Below are positions 6,502 to 13,302 of a DNA stretch of 15,189 bases, piece after piece. The translations under genes and the position numbers were made by a program. Below the pieces are notes generated by a model, which saw nothing but the letters and a program-made list of their open reading frames with translations, ran no database searches and was not told the origin of the DNA. Numbering within the stretch: the first letter of the stretch is position 1; each line of letters starts with the position of its first letter. Origin of the DNA: Candidatus Niyogiibacteriota bacterium (GTDB taxonomy: Bacteria; Patescibacteriota; Minisyncoccia; 1-14-0-10-42-19); assembly GCA_016204155.1 (NCBI GenBank), contig JACQLG010000009.1:1-15189 (forward strand). Direction: 5' to 3'.

Positions 6502-6714
6502 ATGATTCGTTCTTTTGTAATAAGAGCAATAGATGGGATATTAAAAATATTCATGAAGCCTACAATCGAGCAGGCAGTACGAGAAAGCGCACTAGCGGTG
6601 CTTCACGAAAAAACTAAAAATCCAAATCTAAGTTCTTATCAACAGGATACCTTAAATAAGTTAATAGACCATATGGAAAAGAATCCGAAATCATGGAAAC
6701 CAATTGGTTTCTAG
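6502..6714 (+). CDS. Small protein of unknown function (70 aa)
   Basis: No family recognised. The start is the ATG at 6502, eight bases after GGAGG (6489-6493); a GTG three codons upstream overlaps that site and is less likely. The product opens MIRSFVIRAIDGILKIFM, a short amphipathic or weakly hydrophobic helix that may touch the membrane. A polar, helical-looking region follows (EQAVRESALAVLHEKT, then SYQQDTLNKLIDHMEKNP). It has its own promoter, ribosome site and terminator and is divergent from the lipoprotein gene. It is the only plus-strand gene within the otherwise minus-strand ribosomal supercluster. The complete set of expression signals is the main reason to call it real. Confidence 0.75.
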   Translation: MIRSFVIRAIDGILKIFMKPTIEQAVRESALAVLHEKTKNPNLSSYQQDTLNKLIDHMEKNPKSWKPIGF

Positions 6715-6740
6715 GATTCCTTCTAATATGCATTTTAAGT

Positions 6741-6780
6741 CGGCGATAGATAAAAAATTCTATTGCCGCTTTTTATTTTT
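6741..6780 (+). terminator. Intrinsic terminator of the 70-residue gene
   Basis: CGGCGATAGA (6741-6750) pairs with TCTATTGCCG (6759-6768), ten pairs with one G-U, around an eight-base AT loop. CTTTTTATTTTT follows on plus. It starts 27 bases after the stop at 6714. On minus it is not followed by a T run, so it would stop only plus-strand transcription. Its T tract touches the stop of the acidic mini-ORF on the other strand. Confidence 0.85.
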
Positions 6781-6898
6781 ATATAGGAAGTTCTTCAAGG
6801 GATTTCTCTACTTCCAAATCATCATCAAGCATCTCTTCAGAAAAGAGTTTTTTGTCCTGTTCTTCCGGCGCGTCAATGTCAATATCAATATCAGCCAT
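6779..6898 (-). CDS. Acidic 39-residue mini-ORF downstream of fusA
   Basis: A short reading frame starting eight bases after the fusA stop, on the same strand. It encodes 39 residues beginning MADIDIDIDAPEEQ and ending EKSLEELPI. It is strongly acidic (about 17 Asp/Glu against 3 Lys). A TATAAT hexamer (6911-6906) at the end of fusA lies seven bases before its ATG. No family is recognised. Arguments for it are the close coupling to fusA, the coherent low-complexity acidic composition and the promoter-like spacing; the argument against is its length. It ends at the T tract of the opposing terminator. Confidence 0.5.
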   Translation of the reverse strand: MADIDIDIDAPEEQDKKLFSEEMLDDDLEVEKSLEELPI

Positions 6899-6906
6899 AG
6901 CGTACA

Positions 6907-9048
6907 TTATACATCTTTTTTCATGCCGCGCGCTTCCTGGATTTGAGCGGCAATATGTACGGGAACCTGCTGGTAATGGCTGAATTCCATGGTATAGGTG
7001 CCCCGTCCTTGAGTCATGGAGCGGAGCGTCGTTACATACCCGAACATTTCGGAAAGCGGAACTTTTGCATCAACAACCTTCATAGTATATCTGTCGGTCA
7101 TACTCTCAATCGTTGCGCGCTTGGATGATAAATCTCCCGTCACATCGCCCAAAAAAGATTCGGGCGCTATCACTTCTATCTTCATAATAGGCTCCAGCAA
7201 AACCGGTTTTGCTCTGCGTGCGGCATCCTGAAAAGCAATAGAACCAGCGATCTTAAAAGCAATTTCAGAGGAATCAACCGGATGGTACGAACCGTCAAAG
7301 AGCGCTACGAGCACATCAACCATGGGATAGCCTGCAACCACGCCCCGCGCAAGCGCTTCCTTTACGCCTTTCTCAACCGCCGGAATATATTCCTGCGGCA
7401 CAATGCCTCCCCTGATCTCATTAACAAACTCAAAACCTGATGCCGCTTCCTTCGGTTCAAGACGCAATTTGACGTGGCCGTATTGTCCTCGGCCGCCCGA
7501 CTGGCGAATGTATTTTCCTTCCGCTTCCGCTTCCCCTCGGATTGTTTCCCGGTAAGCCACCTGCGGCTTCCCGGTATTTGCTTCCACATGGAATTCGCGG
7601 CGCATTCGATCAACAATAATCTCCAAATGCAACTCTCCCATTCCCGAGATTATAACCTCAAGCGTTTCGGGATCGGTCTCAACGCGGAACGTCGGATCTT
7701 CTTCTGACAAACGCCTAAGCGCAAGCCCCATTTTCTCCTGGTCCGCTTTTGTCTTCGGCTCAATACGGACGGAAACCATCGGGTCAGGAAATTCAATTTT
7801 TTCAAGAAGTACGGGATGGTCGATATCGGAAAGCGTATCTCCGGTCTTTGTGTTCTTAAGTCCGACGATGGCGCCGATATCGCCAGCATACATTTCTTTT
7901 TCTTCTTCGCGGGAGTTCGCATGAATCCGCAGGATACGGCCTATGCGTTCTTTGAAATCCGCTGTCGTATTTAACACATACGAACCGGAACGGAGCACTC
8001 CAGAATATACGCGAAAGAACGTAAGTTGCCCGACATACGGATCGGTCTGGAGCTTGAATGCGAGCGCCGCAAACGGCTCGCCGTCTTTTGGCTCCTTTAT
8101 TATCTTTTTTCCGGTATCGGCAGGATCGAGCCCTTCTACCGGCGGAAGATCAAGAGGGCTCGGAAGATAATCAACAACGCCGTCAAGCATAATCTGCACG
8201 CCCTTGTTCTTTAATGCGGAACCGCAGAAGACCGGAATAAGTTTATACGCCAGTGTCGCGCTCCGCAATGCGGGACGCAACTTTTCTCCGGATATGTCCG
8301 TTCCTTCCAAGAATTTTTCGGTCAGCGCATCGTCAGTCTCGGCAATCTTCTCTATCATTTTTGCGCGCCATTCTTCCGCGTAGTCCAAGAAATCCGACGG
8401 AATATCCTCAAGACGCAGAACTTCTCCATGATCGCCTTCAAAATATACCGCTTTCATCCGCATCAAATCAATAATGCCTCTATGTTCCTGCTCATGCCCG
8501 ATCGGAACCGCAACCGCAACCGCATTCGGGGTTAAACGCTCATAAATAGAATGGAGTGATTTTTCGAACGACGCGCCGGTGCGGTCAAGTTTATTAATAA
8601 AACAAATGCGAGGCACTTTGAATTTATCCGCTTGTCGCCATACGGTCTCTGATTGCGGCTCAACTCCTGCTACTCCGTCAAACACAACGACAGCGCCGTC
8701 AAGAACCCGGAGGCTACGCTCGACTTCAACCGTAAAGTCAATGTGGCCGGGCGTATCAATAATATTTATCTTATGCTCATGCTCTTTCCGTTTTTCTTTT
8801 TCATCAGTTCGTAATCCAAGATGAGTCGGAACCCAAAATGCGGTTGTTGCCGCAGACGTAATTGTAATTCCACGCTCGCGCTCCTGCTCCATCCAATCCA
8901 TGATCGCCTGCCCTTCGTGCACTTCTCCGATCTTATGCGATATCCCGGTATAAAAAAGCACCCGCTCGCTCACGGTTGTTTTTCCAGCGTCAATATGGGC
9001 AATGATACCGATATCACGAACGCGCTCTATGGGATATTGTCTAGGCAT
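6907..9048 (-). CDS. fusA: Elongation factor G
   Basis: EF-G, the GTPase that drives translocation and, with RRF, ribosome recycling. The start is the ATG at 9048 (MPRQYPIERVRDIGIIAHID), giving 713 residues; the frame can be opened four codons earlier at a TTG, but family starts agree with the ATG. G1 is AHIDAGKTT (17-25), switch I holds RGITITSA, G3 is DTPGHIDF, G4 is NKLDRTG, and the G5 region reads CGSALKNKG. Domains II to V follow, including VETDPETLEVIISGMGELHLE and the domain IV motif SGGRGQYGHVKL. Length is slightly above the usual 690-705. It follows rpsG in normal str operon order. Confidence 0.98.
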   Translation of the reverse strand: MPRQYPIERVRDIGIIAHIDAGKTTVSERVLFYTGISHKIGEVHEGQAIMDWMEQERERGITITSAATTAFWVPTHLGLRTDEKEKRKEHEHKINIIDTPGHIDFTVEVERSLRVLDGAVVVFDGVAGVEPQSETVWRQADKFKVPRICFINKLDRTGASFEKSLHSIYERLTPNAVAVAVPIGHEQEHRGIIDLMRMKAVYFEGDHGEVLRLEDIPSDFLDYAEEWRAKMIEKIAETDDALTEKFLEGTDISGEKLRPALRSATLAYKLIPVFCGSALKNKGVQIMLDGVVDYLPSPLDLPPVEGLDPADTGKKIIKEPKDGEPFAALAFKLQTDPYVGQLTFFRVYSGVLRSGSYVLNTTADFKERIGRILRIHANSREEEKEMYAGDIGAIVGLKNTKTGDTLSDIDHPVLLEKIEFPDPMVSVRIEPKTKADQEKMGLALRRLSEEDPTFRVETDPETLEVIISGMGELHLEIIVDRMRREFHVEANTGKPQVAYRETIRGEAEAEGKYIRQSGGRGQYGHVKLRLEPKEAASGFEFVNEIRGGIVPQEYIPAVEKGVKEALARGVVAGYPMVDVLVALFDGSYHPVDSSEIAFKIAGSIAFQDAARRAKPVLLEPIMKIEVIAPESFLGDVTGDLSSKRATIESMTDRYTMKVVDAKVPLSEMFGYVTTLRSMTQGRGTYTMEFSHYQQVPVHIAAQIQEARGMKKDV

Positions 9049-9074
9049 AAAAAAATACAAACTCGAAAAAGGCT

Positions 9075-9545
9075 TTACCAGGCAAAATGCGCAAACGCCT
9101 TGTTTGATTCCGCCATCTTGTGAGTGTCTTCCCTTTTTTTAAATGCCTGACCTTCTCTTTTTGACGCGGCAAGGATTTCTTCAGCCAAAACGCGCGCCGT
9201 AGGCTTTCCTTTGCCCGCGCGCGTCGCCAATATCAACCATCGGATCGCAAGCGTTAATCTCCGTTCGACCCGCACTTCGCGGGGAACTTGATAATTGGCG
9301 CCTCCAACCCTACGCGAACGCACCTCCATAACGGGCGTAATATTCTGTATCGCCTGCTCAAAAAGCGCCAGCGGATCTGCCGCGTGTTTTTCTTTTTTAA
9401 GAATCTCAAAAGCGTCATATACAACTTTCCGCGCGGTCGCCTTTTTCCCATCCCACATCAGCGAATTCGTAAATTTCTCGACGAGCGTCGAATTGTACAC
9501 CGGATCCGTTTTTAATTCTTGTTTTTTTCGTAATGGCCGTCTCAT
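9075..9545 (-). CDS. rpsG: 30S ribosomal protein S7
   Basis: Ribosomal protein S7, a primary 16S rRNA binder that organises the small subunit head and contacts E-site tRNA. The 156-residue length is typical. It opens MRRPLRKKQELKTDPVYNS, then LVEKFTNSLMWDGKKATA, and has the conserved VRSRRVGGANYQVPREV and RLTLAIRWLI motifs, with KREDTHKMAESNKAFAHFAW at the end (family KREDTHRMAEANKAFAHYRW). The ATG at 9545 is 11 bases after the rpsL stop; no Shine-Dalgarno is seen. Confidence 0.98.
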   Translation of the reverse strand: MRRPLRKKQELKTDPVYNSTLVEKFTNSLMWDGKKATARKVVYDAFEILKKEKHAADPLALFEQAIQNITPVMEVRSRRVGGANYQVPREVRVERRLTLAIRWLILATRAGKGKPTARVLAEEILAASKREGQAFKKREDTHKMAESNKAFAHFAW

Positions 9546-9556
9546 AGGTATGAATA

Positions 9557-9967
9557 TTATTTCGGTTTTTTTGTACCATACTTCGATCTCCCTTGTTTTC
9601 GTCCGTCAACGCCGGTCATGTCCAAAACGCCTCGCACAATATGATAACGTACACCCGGCAAATCCTTCACGCGGCCTCCACGAATAAGCACAATTGAGTG
9701 TTCCTGTAAATTATGGCCTTCGCCGGGGATATACGCCGTCACTTCCATATTATTGGTCAGACGGACGCGCGCAACTTTTCGAAGCGCGGAGTTCGGCTTT
9801 TTCGGCGTAATCGTTTTTACCTGCAGGCACACACCGCGCTTGAACGGCGACGGATAGCGCTTCGGGCGATTCTCAAGCGTATTAAAACCAAAGCTAAGGC
9901 CGACCGCCTTTGATCGCTTACGGGTTTTCTTTCTTCCATTTCTTACCAATTGATTAATAGTTGGCAT
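9557..9967 (-). CDS. rpsL: 30S ribosomal protein S12 with an N-terminal-region insertion
   Basis: Ribosomal protein S12 at the decoding centre. It has 136 residues against 123-125 in most bacteria. It opens MPTINQLVRNGRKK and has the decoding loops TPKKPNSALRKVARVRL (about 54-70) and GGRVKDLPGVRYHIVRG, both intact; the lysine of PKKPNS, changed in streptomycin-resistant mutants elsewhere, is the wild type here. Extra length lies between about residues 20 and 42, before PFKRGVC, where about a dozen residues are inserted relative to E. coli. The ATG at 9967 has no Shine-Dalgarno but sits seven bases after the -10 of a good promoter. It is the first gene of the str cluster. Confidence 0.98.
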   Translation of the reverse strand: MPTINQLVRNGRKKTRKRSKAVGLSFGFNTLENRPKRYPSPFKRGVCLQVKTITPKKPNSALRKVARVRLTNNMEVTAYIPGEGHNLQEHSIVLIRGGRVKDLPGVRYHIVRGVLDMTGVDGRKQGRSKYGTKKPK

Positions 9968-9974
9968 AGGTAAA

Positions 9975-10003
9975 AAGATACCAAATTAGATAAAAATGGT
10001 CAA
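9975..10003 (-). promoter_or_regulatory. Promoter of the str operon (rpsL)
   Basis: TTGACC (10003-9998), a 17-base spacer and TATCTT (9980-9975) on minus. Only seven bases separate the -10 from the rpsL ATG at 9967, so transcription should start at or one base before the start codon, making a leaderless mRNA. The whole gap from 9968 to 10046 holds no gene. Confidence 0.7.
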
Positions 10004-10046
10004 ATAAAAAGTCCGCGTACGCGTCCATCTTATTAGATATAGATAT

Positions 10047-11129
10047 TTATATCTTGAATTGATCGACTATTGTAGCAAGCGGGAATCCCTTCGATTCCAT
10101 TTTTGCCTCCAGGAAGGTTTCATCTTCTTGGCTACCTAAAAAGAACTCCTCAATTTCTTGATAGCTGAATGTATTAACAATTTTCCTAATGGTTTTTGCA
10201 AACTCGTTATTGTCTAGGTTCTCTTTTATTTTACTTGAATCGTTATGCTGCCACAATATATTTTTTATGAAATCGGACATATAACCTGACAACAAAATCC
10301 GCGCGGCCAAGTCATCGCTTATTTCCTTTTGGTTATTGCGGAATCTATAGATTCGTTCACCCTCTAGTGAAAGATCAAAATTAAAAGGCTTTGTGGAAAA
10401 CATTCGTTTTGTTTTGGGGGCTATTTTTTTTAAAACATGATAGATGGCTGTATGCGTTGCTCCAAGAGCCATTAAAACTCTGACCGGCTTTTTGTCTTTT
10501 AGCGCGGGGTCATGGGCTATACTATTTGGCAATTTATCTGCCAGCTGACCTAAAATGAATTTCTCCCTTTCTTCTGATAGCCTGGCTTCTGCTTGCCCAT
10601 ACTCTTTGATGCATCGTAAGACCTTTTTAAAGTCAGCCCCGGCTTCCAAGAAATTCTGCCGAGCTTCTCTTTCTATAAGGCCTGCGGATTCTTGTATAGG
10701 ATGGCCCAATGGCACATCGATGAAAAGTATTGGTTTCTTTGATCCGAAGACAATGTTCAATTCTTTGAGTTTGGAATAGTAAAAAGGGTATGTTTCAGGT
10801 GTTATATCGAATGACTTCAACGCGCGCTCTGGCTCTATGAGGCCTTTTGAAATTTTTTGATATAATCTAAAACTCTCCGGCGTCCAGTAAGCCATTTCGG
10901 GTATAAATAAGTCGCTTCTGGAAAATGATTCCTGAAGTTTTTGTTTATCGCGGCCCGTTTCGTGATAAGAAAAGAATATTTCAAAAGAGATTGCCGACCC
11001 CTTTTGTTCCAACTGCTTGACAAGCGTTTGTATCTTGTCGCTAAATTCTTTAAACCAGATTTGTTCCGGAGGTTGGTTTTCTTCGGGCGTTTTGTTTTCT
11101 TTCGGATGATTTAATAACTCCTTGGGCAT
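10047..11129 (-). CDS. Protein of unknown function (360 aa)
   Basis: No family recognised with confidence. The protein looks soluble: no signal peptide or membrane segment. It starts with a polar, Pro/Glu-rich stretch (to about residue 25) followed by mixed alpha/beta sequence. Motif-like parts are SFEIFFSYHETGRDKQ, LFIPEMAYWTPESFRLYQ, ILFIDVPLGHP, and RVLMALGATHTAIYHVLKK. The spaced Glu and the GATHT element faintly recall TraB/ChaN/EreA-type proteins, but this is too weak to name a function. The ATG at 11129 is 14 bases after the kinase stop, so it is the last gene of the protease-kinase operon. The region looks more AT-rich than the ribosomal genes. Confidence 0.85.
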   Translation of the reverse strand: MPKELLNHPKENKTPEENQPPEQIWFKEFSDKIQTLVKQLEQKGSAISFEIFFSYHETGRDKQKLQESFSRSDLFIPEMAYWTPESFRLYQKISKGLIEPERALKSFDITPETYPFYYSKLKELNIVFGSKKPILFIDVPLGHPIQESAGLIEREARQNFLEAGADFKKVLRCIKEYGQAEARLSEEREKFILGQLADKLPNSIAHDPALKDKKPVRVLMALGATHTAIYHVLKKIAPKTKRMFSTKPFNFDLSLEGERIYRFRNNQKEISDDLAARILLSGYMSDFIKNILWQHNDSSKIKENLDNNEFAKTIRKIVNTFSYQEIEEFFLGSQEDETFLEAKMESKGFPLATIVDQFKI

Positions 11130-11143
11130 TGGTTTGGGTTTTT

Positions 11144-12421
11144 TTATTTTTTATGCAGAAGAAAAACTTTTTTTACCTCATCAACAATTTGCGCGGGAGT
11201 ATAGCTTGTTTTTACAAGATAAAGTTCGGCGCCCATAGAAAGGCCTTTCTGCACTTCTTCGCGCTGGGCAAGATTTGAAAGAACGACGACGGGAATAGGC
11301 GCAAGATCGCTGTTCTTTTTTAATTCTCCAAGAACGGAAAAACCATCCCGTCCGGGAAGAAGCATATTGAGCAATATAAGATCGGGGCGGACTTCTTCTG
11401 CTTTTATGATGCCTTTTTCTCCGTCTTCAGCCGTTGCCATCACAATATGTTCTGACGCGAAACGCTGTGCCAATAATTCCCGCATAACCGGATCATCATC
11501 GATCAAAAGAACGGTCATATTCCCTCGGGGTGTCGGCTGTTCTTTTTTTATATCTGCTACAGGCACGTTTCGGGGGATAACATCAATATCATCTCTCTCT
11601 TTCTGGAATACAATATTTTCATGAGGGCTTTTTATAGGCAATGTAATCGTCATTGTCGTGCCTTCCCCTTCTTCCGATTCGATTGCGAGGTCTCCATAAT
11701 GCATTTTCAAAATCTCGCGCGCGCTAAATACGCCCAATCCCGTTCCTTCGGCAACCTGTTTTTTTGCGTCCTGCGTTCGGAAAAATTTCTCTCCGATCCG
11801 GACAATCTCTTCTTTTGAAATGCCGATACCGGTGTCGCGAACGATAATAACAATACTGCCATCCCGTGCCTCTGCTTTAATTTCTACCGCACCTCCCTTT
11901 TTATTATAGATAATTGCGTTCTCAATAATGTTTTCCAAAACCCGCGCTATCGCCTCGGGATCAATAACGATCCGCGGAAGATTCCCGGGAATAACGCCTG
12001 TTAACGAAACATGATAATCTTTTGCAAGCGCCTGAAGTTTGAATACGGTTTCTTCCAGCAACGGAGCCACTACAACACGATCAAAATGCAATTCCACTCT
12101 TCCTGCTTCAACGCGCGTTACATCAAGAAGTGAATGGACAAAACGGATCAATTGCTCGTTGCGCCGCACCAAATCATGGAATAGGCGTTTTTGATCATCA
12201 GAAAGCTTGCCGTAATTCCCTTCTAAAAATTCAGTAAGAGTCCATTTGATAAGAGTCATGGGCGTACGCAAATGATGGGATGCGATGGATAAAAATTCCG
12301 TGAGCCGTTCCAATTTTTTCCTGTCGGCGGCTTTGGCGAATATGCCGCGGATGAGCAATACGGCCAAAAGGAGCACTACAGCAAGCGCAAACACAAGAAT
12401 AATTGGAAGCGTGAAGAACAT
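11144..12421 (-). CDS. Membrane histidine kinase fused to a receiver domain lacking the phospho-acceptor Asp
   Basis: A hybrid sensor kinase of 425 residues. One membrane helix spans about residues 4-28 and no extracellular sensor domain exists. The dimerisation and phospho-acceptor domain has the H box SIASHHLRTPMTLIKW (H49 the likely phosphorylated His; usually SHELRTP). The ATPase domain has the N box ENIIENAIIYN, G1 DTGIGI and G2 GTGLGV. After a linker, a receiver domain runs from about 302 to 425: the acidic triplet DDD at 308-310, conserved Ser 382 and Lys 404 are present, but the Asp that accepts phosphate is Asn 352 in LILLNMLLPGRDG (codon AAT). The receiver may be non-phosphorylatable. 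It starts five bases after the protease stop. Confidence 0.93.
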   Translation of the reverse strand: MFFTLPIILVFALAVVLLLAVLLIRGIFAKAADRKKLERLTEFLSIASHHLRTPMTLIKWTLTEFLEGNYGKLSDDQKRLFHDLVRRNEQLIRFVHSLLDVTRVEAGRVELHFDRVVVAPLLEETVFKLQALAKDYHVSLTGVIPGNLPRIVIDPEAIARVLENIIENAIIYNKKGGAVEIKAEARDGSIVIIVRDTGIGISKEEIVRIGEKFFRTQDAKKQVAEGTGLGVFSAREILKMHYGDLAIESEEGEGTTMTITLPIKSPHENIVFQKERDDIDVIPRNVPVADIKKEQPTPRGNMTVLLIDDDPVMRELLAQRFASEHIVMATAEDGEKGIIKAEEVRPDLILLNMLLPGRDGFSVLGELKKNSDLAPIPVVVLSNLAQREEVQKGLSMGAELYLVKTSYTPAQIVDEVKKVFLLHKK

Positions 12422-12426
12422 ATGGT

Positions 12427-13047
12427 TCAGAAGAAATTATAAAGCGAAATGCCGGTGATAAGGGAAAATACAGCTCCTATGACAGGAAAGATCAGCCGCC
12501 AAAGGAAAAATATGAAGAGCACTACAAGAAAAAACCCCCATTGCTCCAAAAAATTCTGTATATGCGCAAAGCGGTACGGCAAGAACGAAAAAAGTATCTT
12601 TGAGCCGTCAAGCGGCGGGATCGGCACAAGATTGAATATCGCAAGCAAAATATTGATGAATACGACAAAGAAAAGAACCTGCACGAATGCCGAAGGCAAT
12701 GCAATGATCCCCGCAAACCGAATAAGAAGCCCGAAGATAACCGCAATAAAAATGTTTGACGCTGGTCCTGCCGTCGCGACCATAGCAGGTCCCCACTTTT
12801 GATTTGAAAGATTATAAGGATTATACGGGACCGGGCGCGCCCAACCAATAATAAATCCTCCCAGGAAAAAGGAAAATAACGGCACAAGAATTGAACCTAC
12901 CGGATCAATATGTGGCAAGGGATTGAGCGTAAGCCGACCTTGGTATTTTGCGGTCGGATCCCCTAAGGAATATGCGGCATAGCCATGCGATACCTCATGT
13001 ATCACGACTGACATAATAAGAATAGCGATCGAAAATAAAATATCCAT
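12427..13047 (-). CDS. M50 (site-2 type) intramembrane zinc metalloprotease
   Basis: A short site-2 protease family member. The ATG at 13047 gives 206 residues beginning MDILFSIAILIMSVVIHEVSH; the frame extends 41 codons further upstream, but that part overlaps rpmB and has no family character. The zinc motif HEVSH (H17, E18, H21) lies in the first membrane helix, followed by SLGDPTAKYQGRLTLNPLPHIDPVG, typical of this subgroup. The second signature is FNLVPIPPLDGSKIL with D147 as third zinc ligand. Four to six membrane segments are seen and no PDZ domain. Such enzymes cleave membrane proteins within the bilayer. It leads an operon with the hybrid kinase (five-base gap). Confidence 0.95.
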   Translation of the reverse strand: MDILFSIAILIMSVVIHEVSHGYAAYSLGDPTAKYQGRLTLNPLPHIDPVGSILVPLFSFFLGGFIIGWARPVPYNPYNLSNQKWGPAMVATAGPASNIFIAVIFGLLIRFAGIIALPSAFVQVLFFVVFINILLAIFNLVPIPPLDGSKILFSFLPYRFAHIQNFLEQWGFFLVVLFIFFLWRLIFPVIGAVFSLITGISLYNFF

Positions 13048-13054
13048 AGACACG

Positions 13055-13060
13055 ATTGTA
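13055..13060 (-). promoter_or_regulatory. Putative -10 element of the protease-kinase operon
   Basis: TACAAT (13060-13055), one base from consensus, ends seven bases before the protease ATG at 13047. No clear -35 is seen upstream. The arrangement matches the leaderless spacing seen at rpsL. It lies in the short gap shared with divergent rpmB. Confidence 0.45.
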
Positions 13061-13088
13061 TTTTCATGATACCATGAAAAACACTGAT

Positions 13089-13289
13089 ATGAAAAACTGT
13101 CCGATCTGCGGCAAGGGATCACAAATGGGCGGAAAACGAAATCTTCTCCGCGGAAAATACAATCCAACAAAACATGTGCGCAAATATCCCAATCTTCAAT
13201 GGGCGCGCCTATCTAATGGCAGGCGCATCAAAATCTGCGCCACCTGCCTCAAACAGAACCGGCACCTCAAAACAAAAACGAAGCGCTAA
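13089..13289 (+). CDS. rpmB: 50S ribosomal protein L28 (four-cysteine type)
   Basis: Ribosomal protein L28 of the large subunit. From the ATG at 13089 the product has 66 residues. It opens MKNCPICGKGSQMGGKR, has the RKYPNLQWARL segment (family YPNLQ), and ends with KICATCLKQNRHLKTKTKR. Two CxxC pairs (CPIC and CATC) suggest a zinc ribbon, as in zinc-binding L28 forms. An ATG at 13074 (five residues longer) and a TTG at 13056 are in frame; the chosen start puts the first Cys at residue 4, as in the family. No Shine-Dalgarno favours any start. It is divergent from the protease and convergent with the metallopeptidase gene; the two stop codons overlap. Confidence 0.93.
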   Translation: MKNCPICGKGSQMGGKRNLLRGKYNPTKHVRKYPNLQWARLSNGRRIKICATCLKQNRHLKTKTKR

Positions 13290-13302
13290 CGCTTCGTTTT
13301 TG
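13273..13302. terminator. Bidirectional terminator shared by rpmB and the metallopeptidase gene
   Basis: A perfect 13-bp stem, CAAAAACGAAGCG (13273-13285) and CGCTTCGTTTTTG (13290-13302), with a four-base CTAA loop. Each strand gives a GC-containing stem whose 3' arm is a T tract, so it can work both ways. Both stop codons (TAA on plus at 13287, TAG on minus at 13288) overlap the loop, so the stem arms are coding sequence for both genes. Confidence 0.85.

Noticed and set aside
6704..6946. An 80-codon plus-strand reading frame after the 70-residue gene
   Set aside because: It runs through an intrinsic terminator and antisense to the mini-ORF and fusA end, with no ribosome site.
10014..10023. 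Perfect palindrome CGCGTACGCG between the 360-residue gene and rpsL, followed by a T run on minus
   Set aside because: As a hairpin it has only three base pairs with a four-base loop, too weak to call a terminator; it may be a chance palindrome.
13048..13170. 41-codon upstream extension of the M50 protease
   Set aside because: It overlaps rpmB on the other strand and precedes the normal first membrane helix.
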